From Streptomyces sp. ISL-94 (GTDB taxonomy: Bacteria > Actinomycetota > Actinomycetes > Streptomycetales > Streptomycetaceae): DNA of 55,868 nt. Numbering within the stretch: position 1 is the stretch's first letter; each line of letters opens with the position of its first letter. Under the pieces are notes generated by a model, which was given only the letters and a program-made list of their open reading frames with translations, had not been told where the DNA came from and did no database searches. The position numbers and the translations under genes were made by a program. Where the stretch lies: NCBI RefSeq assembly GCF_018614075.1, contig NZ_JAGGOZ010000071.1, forward strand, positions 1-55,868. The letters run 5' to 3'. This document shows, in pieces, positions 8,741 to 16,672 of this stretch.

Positions 8741-10003
8741 ATGAACGAGGAGAGCGCCCCGACCGGGCTGGCAGGGCTGGTGGACGGCCTGCGCAGGGAC
8801 CGGCGGCGCGGGCCGTACGCCGGCCATGGGGAGTACGTCCACACCGCGTGGGCCGTGCACGAGGCAGCCGGGCACCTGCTGGAGGCCGGACGGGCCGCCG
8901 AGGCCGCACCACAGCTCCGCAAGGCCGTCGACCGGATCACGGCCGCGCTGATGTACCTCGACGACTCCTCCGGCATGGCCGGGGACGCCCTGCGCGCCCT
9001 GACCCCGCTCTACGGGAAGGCCCTCGCCGCGGCCCCGCCCAAGAACCCCGCACCGCTCGCGAACTGGATCGCCAAGACCACCTTCGACGGACCCGGCTGG
9101 CCCGACATCCGCCTGGCCGACTTCCACGCCGCCCTCGGCCCGGCGGGTACCGCCCGGCTGGCCGCCCTCGTGGAGGAACGCGCCGCCACCCTCGCGGCCA
9201 CCGAACGCTTCGGCCTCGGCTTCCACGTCCAGGACCTGCGCGAACAGCTCGCCGCGCTCTCCGGCGACACCGACGCCTACATCGCCGTGGTCGCCCGCTC
9301 CCTGACCAACCCCGGCCAGTACGGCAAGATCGTCCAGGCCCTGTGCGAGGCCGCCCGGAGTGCGGAAGCGCTCGACTGGGCACGCCGGGGCATCGAAGCC
9401 CACGCCACCAACCCGTACCTGCCGCCGCTGCGCGACCAGCTCGTCGCCCTCCTCATCGCCGACGGCCGGCGCGACGAGGCCCTGGCCGTGCGCCAGGACG
9501 CCTTCACCCGCACCCCCGTGCACAAGGCCTTCGTGTCCCTGGCCACCACCGCCGCCCGGCTGGACAGCCCCGAGACCGTCACCTGGGCCCTCGGTCACCT
9601 GAGGGAACGCCTCGCGGCCGACCCCGCCCACTCCTCCCCCCTCGTCCGCGAACTCATCGCCTGCCTCCGCGAGGTGGGTGATGCCGACGCGGCCTGGCAG
9701 GCCGCCACCACACACCTGCCGGACCTGTCGAAGTACACCCTCCAGGAGCTCATCGAGGAGCGCCGCACCACCCACCCCGCAGACGTGATCGGCCCCTACC
9801 GGCGACTGATCGACCTCTACCTCGCGGAGGGCGGCAACAAGTACCGCTACCAGTACGCCGCACGCCACCTGAAAGCTTTGCGCACCGTGCACCGCGAACT
9901 CGGCAACGAACCGGAGTTCACCGGCTACCTGGACGCCCTGCGGGCCGAACACAAGCGCAAGACCAGCTTCATCGCCCGCCTCGACCAGGCAGGCCTTGGC
10001 TGA
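8741..10003 (+). CDS. Helical-repeat protein resembling SWIM zinc-finger proteins but lacking the SWIM motif
   Basis: The product is 420 aa and starts at an ATG directly preceded by GGGGGG. It is almost entirely helical, in TPR-like pairs (for example LCEAARSAEALDWARRGIEA, then LLIADGRRDEALAVRQDAF). Its C-terminal third (YRRLIDLYLAEGGNKYRYQY, then EHKRKTSFIARLDQAGL) resembles the C-terminus of large actinobacterial SWIM proteins. There is no CxC...CxH anywhere, so it corresponds to such a protein without its zinc-binding head. A separate SWIM protein is encoded 2 kb upstream. It is divergent from 7524-8696, with which it shares its C-terminal domain. Function unknown. Confidence 0.75.
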   Translation: MNEESAPTGLAGLVDGLRRDRRRGPYAGHGEYVHTAWAVHEAAGHLLEAGRAAEAAPQLRKAVDRITAALMYLDDSSGMAGDALRALTPLYGKALAAAPPKNPAPLANWIAKTTFDGPGWPDIRLADFHAALGPAGTARLAALVEERAATLAATERFGLGFHVQDLREQLAALSGDTDAYIAVVARSLTNPGQYGKIVQALCEAARSAEALDWARRGIEAHATNPYLPPLRDQLVALLIADGRRDEALAVRQDAFTRTPVHKAFVSLATTAARLDSPETVTWALGHLRERLAADPAHSSPLVRELIACLREVGDADAAWQAATTHLPDLSKYTLQELIEERRTTHPADVIGPYRRLIDLYLAEGGNKYRYQYAARHLKALRTVHRELGNEPEFTGYLDALRAEHKRKTSFIARLDQAGLG

Positions 10004-10225
10004 CCGAGGGGCAGGGCGTGACGTCCTCGGAGTTGGAAGGTGAGCGCGGTGACGGGCCCAGGAGCCGCGAGGGCCGAGGCACAGCACATGGCGTCGCCGG
10101 CGTCCGGGCCCGGCGGGTGGCCCTGAGACGGGACTCCGAGGGGCGGGCCGACAGGTCCCGCCCAGGACCGGCGGCCCGTGCGCCCCGCTCGGCGGATCAG
10201 TTCCCGCCGCGATCCGGGCCGCTGC
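10004..10225. other. Intergenic region between convergent genes
   Basis: About 220 bp without a supported gene, between the 3' ends of 8741-10003 (plus) and the DUF397 gene (minus). The sequence is GC-rich with Arg-rich open frames in several phases. I see no clear terminator hairpin. Confidence 0.5.
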
Positions 10226-10429
10226 TCAGCCCAGGCGAGAGACGAACGCCTGCCAGGCGTGGTGGCCGAAACCGATCACGGGCCCGGCGGGCCGCTTGCT
10301 GTCGCGGACGGGAACGACGCCGGGGAGGTTGTCGGCGACCTCGACGCACTCTCCCTGCCCGCCGCTGTAGCTGCTGACGCGCCACGCTGCTCCGGTGAGG
10401 TCAGGGAGGGGGGAGTGGGTCTGGCTCAT
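10226..10429 (-). CDS. DUF397 protein, partner of XRE-family regulator
   Basis: A 67-aa protein with the DUF397 pattern: W-R-x-SSYSGGQGECVEVADN near residues 16-33, then VPVRDSKRPAGP and a C-terminal WQAFVSRL. The family is small, widespread in Streptomyces and normally encoded next to a WhiJ/BldB-type helix-turn-helix gene, as here. The start overlaps the stop of that upstream gene by 4 bp (ATGA), so the two are translationally coupled. Members are thought to modulate the paired regulator, affecting development or antibiotic production; the target of this pair cannot be read from the sequence. Confidence 0.9.
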   Translation of the reverse strand: MSQTHSPLPDLTGAAWRVSSYSGGQGECVEVADNLPGVVPVRDSKRPAGPVIGFGHHAWQAFVSRLG

Positions 10430-11298
10430 GGTCGGTGCTCCTTGGCGATGCGGCGGATCAGCCCGAGCGATTCCGGGGGTGGCAGCGCGGAGATGCGAGC
10501 GTCATCGAAGAGTGCCCGGTACTGGGCGACTTCGGACTCCTGTTCCATCCAGATATTGCCCGTGGGCGTCTCCGTCAGTACCAGGTTCTGCGCCGAAACC
10601 CGTGGAAAGCTCATCAGCAGGTACGGGCCGAACATACCCGAGTGGGCGCCGCGCGAGTACGGGAGCACCTGGACGGTGACATTGGGCTGCTCGGCCATTT
10701 CCGCGAGGTGCTCCAACTGGTCGTGCATGACCTGGGGCCCGCCGACCTGCTGGTGCAACACTCCCTCGGCAAGGACGGCCCAGAGCTCCAACTGCCTCTC
10801 ACCTGTGAGCCGCTCCTGCCGGGCCAGCCGCACCCGTACGAACTGCTCGACTTCCTCAGCGCTCTGCCAGGCCCGCGAGGCGACGGTTACGGCTCGCCCG
10901 TACTCCGCCGTCTGGAGGAGACCCGGCATGAGCTGGACCTGGAAGGTCCTGATGCTGTCGCAGATGTCCTCCATCTCGATGTAGTCGCGGTAGGTGTCGG
11001 CGAGTACAGGCCCGTACTCATGCCACCACCCTTCGCGGCGGCGCCGGTTGGCTCGCTGGGCCAGGGCGCCCAACCGCTCCCGGATCCCCGCATCGCCCAC
11101 CGCGTACGCGTCCATGAGCGCGACGAGGTCTGGCGTCCGGACTGGGACATGGCCGTTCTCGATGCGGCTGATCTTGCCGCCGGTGCAGTCGAGGGCCTTC
11201 GCGGCTGCGGCGGTGGTGAGGCCCGCCGCCTCGCGCAGGCGCCGGAGTTCGTCGCCGAGCTGGCGCCCGAGCACGGTGGATGGCTTCACGTTCGGCAT
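10426..11298 (-). CDS. XRE-family helix-turn-helix regulator with DUF5753
   Basis: The product is 290 aa. Residues about 14-72 form an XRE helix-turn-helix (LGDELRRLREAAGLTTAAAA, then GGKISRIENGH). The rest is the DUF5753 ligand-like domain typical of streptomycete WhiJ-type proteins, recognisable by LMPGLLQTAEYGRA, a VRLARQERL helix and the VLPYSRGAHSGMFGPYLL strand segment. GGGAG lies 7 nt before the ATG. It forms an operon with DUF397 and is divergent from the RsbW-like ATPase at 11484. This three-gene arrangement of regulator, DUF397 and anti-sigma-like ATPase recurs in Streptomyces genomes. Confidence 0.93.
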   Translation of the reverse strand: MPNVKPSTVLGRQLGDELRRLREAAGLTTAAAAKALDCTGGKISRIENGHVPVRTPDLVALMDAYAVGDAGIRERLGALAQRANRRRREGWWHEYGPVLADTYRDYIEMEDICDSIRTFQVQLMPGLLQTAEYGRAVTVASRAWQSAEEVEQFVRVRLARQERLTGERQLELWAVLAEGVLHQQVGGPQVMHDQLEHLAEMAEQPNVTVQVLPYSRGAHSGMFGPYLLMSFPRVSAQNLVLTETPTGNIWMEQESEVAQYRALFDDARISALPPPESLGLIRRIAKEHRP

Positions 11299-11483
11299 AG
11301 GTAACTCCCTATCAGAACCGTGCGCTTGGCGTTCGCCAGCTACTCGTATGAGTGAATCCCGCCGTCATGCGACATTCAATATTGCATCAATCGCATCTGC
11401 ACGCCACGCTTCTCGTGGCCGATCCCAATCGCTCGGCCTGCAACGGGACTTGATCGACAGTCATCGACCCCCAGGGGGCTGCT
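11299..11483. promoter_or_regulatory. Divergent promoter region of the XRE regulator and the RsbW-like ATPase
   Basis: This 185-bp gap contains an AT-rich patch around 11368-11398 (CATTCAATATTGCATCAATC and flanks) that stands out from the 70 percent GC surroundings. It is the probable site of the divergent promoters and of autoregulation by the XRE protein. I cannot assign a specific -10/-35 pair or operator. Confidence 0.4.
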
Positions 11484-12098
11484 GTGACCACACTCGACGA
11501 CGTTTCCTTCCGCTTGCCCCGCCGTGCCCGGAGCGTGCCCAGGGCCCGCGCGGCACTGCACGCCGTACTCGGAGGCTGGGGCGCGGGCGACGACCTGCTC
11601 GACACCGCAGAACTCGTACTCTCCGAGCTCGTCACCAACGCCCTGCGCGTACGGGTACCCGCCGACCGCCAGGTCGGCGTACGCATCGCCCACTCATCCA
11701 CCGACGGACTGCTCCGCCTGGAGGTGAGCGACGCCGGGTCCGGCCGGCCGGAGCTCACCCACCCCGCCACCGAAGACGAACACGGCCGCGGCCTCCACGT
11801 AGTCGACGCGCTCAGCCACCGCTGGGGCGTCAGCCCCCGCCCCGGCGGCATCGGCAAAACGGTCTGGTCGGAACTGAAGGCCCCCGCGCTCGACCCCGCA
11901 CCCCCGGCCAGGCATCTCGCGGCGATCGCCATCCGAGCCGGTCAGCACGTCCGCGCCTGGGGAGCCTGGCACACGGTCCGCAGCGTGGCCACGCTCCGCC
12001 ACACCACAGGCAGCCTGACGGTCACCCTCACCCTGGCCGACGGCCCCCCACTCCGCCTCCCCGCGGCAGAACCTGTCGCCGTCCGGGGGCTCCCGTAG
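11484..12098 (+). CDS. RsbW-like ATP-binding protein (HATPase_c_2, anti-sigma kinase type)
   Basis: The product is 204 aa from a GTG start preceded by GGGGG. Residues about 1-135 form a GHKL ATPase module: an N box ELVLSELVTNAL, a G1-like VSDAGSGRP and a G2-like EDEHGRGLHVVDALSHRWG. Streptomycetes have dozens of such small kinases, usually acting as anti-sigma or anti-anti-sigma factors. The C-terminal 70 residues are extra and unusual for the minimal fold. It sits divergently from the XRE/DUF397 pair and is the most likely functional partner of that locus. No sigma factor gene is adjacent. Confidence 0.88.
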   Translation: MTTLDDVSFRLPRRARSVPRARAALHAVLGGWGAGDDLLDTAELVLSELVTNALRVRVPADRQVGVRIAHSSTDGLLRLEVSDAGSGRPELTHPATEDEHGRGLHVVDALSHRWGVSPRPGGIGKTVWSELKAPALDPAPPARHLAAIAIRAGQHVRAWGAWHTVRSVATLRHTTGSLTVTLTLADGPPLRLPAAEPVAVRGLP

Positions 12099-12131
12099 AG
12101 TGAAACGAACCGCAGGCAAGGAGGCGTCACA

Positions 12132-12725
12132 GTGGCCGGCCCAGCCCAGCACCCCATCCCCGTCCGCCGCGGCCACCTGCGCGAGGCCGCCGAGCGCATC
12201 GAGCGGGCCACGGGCATGCGCGTGGAGATCATCGGCGGCACCCTCGTGATGTCCCCGAGCCCGAGCGGCAAGCACGCCGGCATCGTCATCGACCTGCGCG
12301 ACGCGATCCGCCCAGGCCTCTCCACCGCCTACGAGGCGTACGAGAACGTCTCCATCCCCATGCCCGACGACCCCGACGACTACTCGACCCCGGACCTGAC
12401 CATCGGACCCCGCGCCTTCAAAGAGGACGACGGCTGGCTCCTGGACGCCGACGCCATCGCGCTGGCAGTCGAGGTCATCTCCCCGAGCGAGCGCCTGAAA
12501 GGCATCAACGAGAAGACCGCCTGGTACGCGGCCGCCCGCGTCCCCCGCCTCCTCCAGATCGACCCCCGCACGGGCACGTGGTCCCTCTTCACCCGCCCCT
12601 CGGAGGACGAATACAAGGCCGTCACCCACGGCAAGTACGGCGACCCCGTCCCCCTCCCTACCGTCCTCGGCGGCAACCTCCCCACCTCCGACCTCCCCCA
12701 ATACGGCCCACCCCCGGTCCGCTGA
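12132..12725 (+). CDS. Uma2-family protein (PD-(D/E)XK nuclease fold)
   Basis: The product is 197 aa. A strong AAGGAGG lies 8 nt before the GTG start. The Uma2/DUF820 pattern is present: an RIERATGMRVEIIGGTLV strand set, PSGKHAGIVIDL, then PDLTIGP (the active-site Asp region) and LAVEVISPSE (the acidic residue before the conserved Ser-Pro). Uma2 proteins have the restriction-endonuclease fold and are abundant in streptomycetes and cyanobacteria, but their substrate is unknown. It is 33 bp downstream of the RsbW-like gene and may be in its transcript. Confidence 0.9.
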   Translation: MAGPAQHPIPVRRGHLREAAERIERATGMRVEIIGGTLVMSPSPSGKHAGIVIDLRDAIRPGLSTAYEAYENVSIPMPDDPDDYSTPDLTIGPRAFKEDDGWLLDADAIALAVEVISPSERLKGINEKTAWYAAARVPRLLQIDPRTGTWSLFTRPSEDEYKAVTHGKYGDPVPLPTVLGGNLPTSDLPQYGPPPVR

Positions 12726-12837
12726 CGGTGAACTTGTTCCAGTCCCCGTCATATGCGCCGATGACTGCACTTACGGTGAGCAGATCAACGGGCGGTACCC
12801 GTGACAGACGGGCTGATTGCTCCCGGTGTGGGAAGCG

Positions 12838-14190
12838 TCAGTTGACTCGGCGGTTGCCGGGAGGAACTTCGCTCCGGTGCATACCTACGACGACGGAGCC
12901 GGGACCCTCCGAGGACAGACTTCTCCGAATCAGTTCAATGACGTGATCCGAGCCGGTGCCGCGCGTGCCGATCCACCCATCCCTGAGCAGTGTGGTGAAG
13001 GTGGTGTTGTTCAGATATCGGGGGATTGACTGCTCGACGATGCGTGTCCCACCGGATGGCCCCTCGGCCTCGGGGCGCTGAAGCAGTTCCCAGAAGTGCT
13101 CTCGCGTGAGGTACATGCCAGGGATGAGCGCGGCGGAGTTCATCATGAAGGGAGTGGTTCGGCAAAGCTTGACCATGCTCGGCGTGGTGACCAGGCGCGG
13201 ATCTCCGACCGCCTCGGGGGCGTGGCTCATACTCCACCACGCGTCCTCGGCCTCACAGTCGGCATCCACGGCCTCCATCCGCTTCAGCTCACGCTCGCCA
13301 GTGCCGTCGTGCCAGTAGACCCAGCGGCTCCCGCTCTGGCGCATGCGCTTGTATTGGACCACTGCCACGCTGTGCGCGTACTCGTTGACGTAGATCATGT
13401 CGACGCCCATCACGGACTCCGCGTTAGTGCGATTGGCGTTGAAGACGAACAACCGGTGAGGCGACTCGGTGCTGCGGCGGTAGATCCGCCAGCCGACCTG
13501 TACGGCGTTCTCCCCGCCCATGCCGGGAAAATGCATGTAATCATGGACGATCTGCTGGTCCTCGATCTGTCGGAGAGCGGGCAACCCTTCGAGGAATGGG
13601 ATGGAGCGGGAGCGAGGGTCTTCCGCATGAAGCGGCGGCGGTTGCCACGCTTCGAGGGGATCGCGGTCCATTCCGGTCGCTTCCAGGAGGGTGCCCACAG
13701 CGTCCTTCTCAAGGCTCAGCCGTTCTCCGACCTCCCCTGTAGGAGGATTGGCACCCAGGCCGATCTCCAGGCCGTCCAACACCTCGCTCAGTTCTCGCCG
13801 CAGGTTTCGGACGGCGTCGAGCAGATTGCGGCCCGCCGCCGGCGGCATGCGCCCGTCATCCTTCAGGAACCGGCGGCCTGCCCCCATGGCACTCTCGAGC
13901 TCGACAAGCGGCAAAGGTCGCTCGAATACGGTGAAATCGCGTGCGATCAGTGCTCGCTCGTAGGTGCCTGATCGTCTGCCCGGGAAAACACTGCCCACTC
14001 CGATGATCTTGCGCTGCTCGTAGCTGGAATGGCGGTCGGTGAAGAAGGCGAGGCACCACACGCGTGGCTTCCTCCACTCCTTGTGCGGATAGGCGAAGGT
14101 CCGCTCACCACGCGTCAACCATGCCGGAGGCTTCTCGGGCAGCCGTTCCAGCATCAACGCGGTGCTGTGCACCAGAGCGACGGCGAGCAT
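12838..14190 (-). CDS. Uncharacterised 450-aa protein, candidate Mrr-like nuclease, at the end of the restriction operon
   Basis: I do not recognise the family. A strong GGAGG lies 7 nt before the ATG at 14190. The most informative segment is residues about 232-282: WRIYRRSTESPHRLFVF, an AES at 257-259, GVDMIYV with Asp264, and AVVQYKRM with Gln279 and Lys281. The spacing Asp-x14-Gln-x-Lys between two hydrophobic strands matches the Mrr-type variant of the PD-(D/E)XK active site, where the second acidic residue is Gln. The N-terminal 100 residues and the C-terminal 160 show no known motif. It is the last of five minus-strand genes led by hsdR, 200 bp after the HEPN gene. That gap may hold its own promoter. 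A nuclease role in defence is an inference. Confidence 0.8.
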   Translation of the reverse strand: MLAVALVHSTALMLERLPEKPPAWLTRGERTFAYPHKEWRKPRVWCLAFFTDRHSSYEQRKIIGVGSVFPGRRSGTYERALIARDFTVFERPLPLVELESAMGAGRRFLKDDGRMPPAAGRNLLDAVRNLRRELSEVLDGLEIGLGANPPTGEVGERLSLEKDAVGTLLEATGMDRDPLEAWQPPPLHAEDPRSRSIPFLEGLPALRQIEDQQIVHDYMHFPGMGGENAVQVGWRIYRRSTESPHRLFVFNANRTNAESVMGVDMIYVNEYAHSVAVVQYKRMRQSGSRWVYWHDGTGERELKRMEAVDADCEAEDAWWSMSHAPEAVGDPRLVTTPSMVKLCRTTPFMMNSAALIPGMYLTREHFWELLQRPEAEGPSGGTRIVEQSIPRYLNNTTFTTLLRDGWIGTRGTGSDHVIELIRRSLSSEGPGSVVVGMHRSEVPPGNRRVN

Positions 14191-14390
14191 CTATGGCCTC
14201 CTGCGCGCGTCAGAGGGTTGACCTGCATTGTGGGTCCAGAACCGTTCAGCAAGTGAGCTACTGCCATTCGGCCACAGGCTGGCGGAAGCAAGCGGTCACG
14301 TGTCCGGGCCCCGGTCGTCCAGTTCACCTGCATGTACTTCGGCGGACTGCGTCCGGCTGAAACTATCGCCCCCCACTCGGCGCCCGAGCG
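14191..14390. other. Gap between the HEPN gene and the 450-aa protein gene
   Basis: About 200 bp without a gene. It is less GC-rich than its surroundings. Because the other genes of the operon nearly touch, this gap may contain a separate minus-strand promoter for the 450-aa protein. I cannot place a convincing -10/-35 pair. Confidence 0.4.
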
Positions 14391-15041
14391 TCAGCCCAGC
14401 ACCTTGGCGATCGCGAGAGCGATCCGCTCGACCCAGTCGATCGCGTCGGTGACATCCGCGTCGGAGATGGGCCTGCGCTGCTTCAGAGACCCGTCGATCA
14501 GATCCGAGTAGTGAGCGATCTTGTTGCGGCGCTCGGTGATGGAGATGTACTGCTTCTTCAGGGTCTGCTCGGTCATCGAGGTGCGGCCGTGGTTCCACTC
14601 GTTGAGCTGGGCCGCAGCCTTGGCCCAGATGTTCTCCTCCGTCGCCAGCTTCAGCGCTTCGCTGATCTTGCGCGGGTTCTGGAGGGACGCGTTGCCCCAC
14701 TTCGCCTTCACGCCCTCCAGGACGGCGTCCGCCAGCGTGGTGGTACCCCGCTGGACCTCCTCGATCTTCACGAGCGGGAGCTCGAACTGGCGCAGCTGGT
14801 ACGGCATGTCCGGACTGTCCTGGGCCGCGAGCTCCGCCACCCGGCGGAACAGCTCCTCGTGGAACCAGTGGTCGATCGCGCTGACGGCCTGCACCCAGGC
14901 GGCACGGTAGAAGTCGCCGATGTCGAAGACGGGGGACTGGAACGCGGCCAGACTCTGGCCGGCCACGACCATCTTCCGGGCGTACTCGATGTTGGTGCGG
15001 AACGCCTGGAACTCGCGCGTCTGCGGATACGGAACTGCCAT
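14391..15041 (-). CDS. HEPN-domain protein (RiboL-PSP-HEPN-like) linked to type I restriction system
   Basis: The product is 216 aa when started at the ATG at 15041, which has GGGGG 8 nt upstream; a longer TTG reading to 15104 has no clear ribosome site. The protein is all-helical. Residues 47-62 (AAWVQAVSAIDHWFHE) and the C-terminal ERRNKIAHYSD segment give the HEPN signature Rx4H as Arg172 and His177. HEPN proteins with this motif are commonly RNases in toxin-antitoxin, abortive infection and restriction-linked systems. It follows hsdM by 74 bp on the same strand, so it is probably in the same transcript. Cleavage activity and substrate are inferred. Confidence 0.82.
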   Translation of the reverse strand: MAVPYPQTREFQAFRTNIEYARKMVVAGQSLAAFQSPVFDIGDFYRAAWVQAVSAIDHWFHEELFRRVAELAAQDSPDMPYQLRQFELPLVKIEEVQRGTTTLADAVLEGVKAKWGNASLQNPRKISEALKLATEENIWAKAAAQLNEWNHGRTSMTEQTLKKQYISITERRNKIAHYSDLIDGSLKQRRPISDADVTDAIDWVERIALAIAKVLG

Positions 15042-15115
15042 GGGATGCCCCCGTCTCGCTGCTTGAACTGTTTCAAGATCCCGGCGAGGACGGGGGCGGG
15101 TCAACCCGATTGATG

Positions 15116-16672
15116 TCAGTCGGCTTCGCCTGGCTGGATCTCATCCGTATCGGCCGAGATCTCGCCACCCAGCGCCTCCGCGATAGCAGCGAACTCGCTG
15201 AGGGCCGCCTGCAGATCCTCGACGATCTCCTGGGCGATCACCTCGGGCGGGAGCAGGCTGTCGGCGTCGTCGAGTGCCGGGTCCTTCATCCACGTGATGT
15301 CGAGGTTGACCTTGTCGCGGGCGATCAGCTCTTCATAGTCGAAGCACTTGAAGCGCTCGGTCTCGACGCGTTCGGTGCGCGACTTGCCCGGCAGGTACGC
15401 CTCGACGAACTCCTCCAGAGCGGCACGGGTGAGCGGGTGCTGCTTGAGGGTGAAGTGCTTGGCAGTGCGGAAGTCGTACACCCAGAGCTTGGAGGTGTTG
15501 GCCCCCTTGCTGCGGGGCGGCTTCTTCTCGAAGAATAGGACGTTGGCCTTCACGCCGCCCGCGTAGAAGATGCCAGTCGGGAGGCGCAGGATCGTGTGCA
15601 GGTCGAACTCTTCGAGCAGGCGACGGCGCACCTTCTCGCCCGCGCCGCCCTCGAAGAGGACGTTGTCGGGGAGGACCACGGCCGCGCGGCCGTTCATCTC
15701 CATCAGCGACATGATGTGCTGGAGGAAGTTGAGCTGCTTGTTTGTGGTGGTGGCGCGGAAATCGTCCCGCTCGTAGGAGATGTCTTCCTTGTCGGCCTTG
15801 CCGTCGGTACCGATGACGGTGATGGCCGACTTCTTGCCGAAGGGCGGGTTGGCGAGGACGAGGGAGGCGTGACGGGCGGGCTTGTCGGCGAGGGCGTCGC
15901 CTTCCGTGATGAGGGACTTGCCGTCGGCGTCACCGATGCCGTGGAGAAGCATGTTCATCGCGGCGAGCCGGGCGGTGCCGGTCACCAGCTCATTGCCCCA
16001 GATTTTGCCGTCGCCGAGGGCGAGCCGATCCTCGCGGGAGAGGTTCTGCATGTGGTGCTTGCGGATGTAGGAGTGCGCGGCGATCAGGAAGCCGGCGGTT
16101 CCGCAGGCGGGGTCGGTGATGGTGTCCTCGGGGCGGGGCTGCATGACGTCGACCATCGCGTCGATGAGCGCGCGAGGGGTGAAGTACTGGCCGGCGCCGG
16201 TCTTGGTGTCCTCGGCGCCCTTGGCGAGCAGGCCTTCGTAGGCGTCGCCCTTGAGGTCCGTGCCCTGGATCGTCCAGTCCTCCCTGCCAATGAGGTCGAC
16301 GACCAACTTTTCCAGGAGGGCGGGCTCGGTGATGCGGTTCTGCGCCTTGGCGAAGATCGTGCCGAGGGTGGTGCCGGGATTCTTGCCGAGGGCGGCGAGG
16401 ATCTCCCGGTAGTGGACTTCGAGGTCGATGCCCTTCTTGGAGGCGAGCGACTGCCAGTCGTACTCCGGAGGTACGACGGCCTTGGCCTCCTTCTCGGTGA
16501 AGGGGTCAGAGGTGATTTCGTCGGCCATCTTGAGGAAGAGCAGGTATGAGAGCTGCTCGACGTACTCGATGGTGGACAGGCCGTTGTCGCGCAGGACGTT
16601 GCAGTAGTTCCAGAGCTTGGCGACCAGGGTGTTGGTGTGGGCGTGGGCCTGGGCGGGGGATGCGGGGGTCAC
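15116..16672 (-). CDS. hsdM: Type I restriction-modification system, DNA methyltransferase subunit M
   Basis: The product is 518 aa, a normal HsdM length. An N-terminal helical domain (WNYCNVLRDN, then YVEQLSYLLFLKMAD) precedes the N6-adenine methyltransferase core: GQYFTPRALID (161-171), the AdoMet motif DPACGTAGFL (188-197) and the catalytic NPPF (275-278). It methylates adenine in the sequence chosen by HsdS and forms the M2S methylase and R2M2S restriction complexes. The start overlaps the hsdS stop by 4 bp. The gene order is R-S-M, followed by the HEPN gene. Confidence 0.97.
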   Translation of the reverse strand: MTPASPAQAHAHTNTLVAKLWNYCNVLRDNGLSTIEYVEQLSYLLFLKMADEITSDPFTEKEAKAVVPPEYDWQSLASKKGIDLEVHYREILAALGKNPGTTLGTIFAKAQNRITEPALLEKLVVDLIGREDWTIQGTDLKGDAYEGLLAKGAEDTKTGAGQYFTPRALIDAMVDVMQPRPEDTITDPACGTAGFLIAAHSYIRKHHMQNLSREDRLALGDGKIWGNELVTGTARLAAMNMLLHGIGDADGKSLITEGDALADKPARHASLVLANPPFGKKSAITVIGTDGKADKEDISYERDDFRATTTNKQLNFLQHIMSLMEMNGRAAVVLPDNVLFEGGAGEKVRRRLLEEFDLHTILRLPTGIFYAGGVKANVLFFEKKPPRSKGANTSKLWVYDFRTAKHFTLKQHPLTRAALEEFVEAYLPGKSRTERVETERFKCFDYEELIARDKVNLDITWMKDPALDDADSLLPPEVIAQEIVEDLQAALSEFAAIAEALGGEISADTDEIQPGEAD

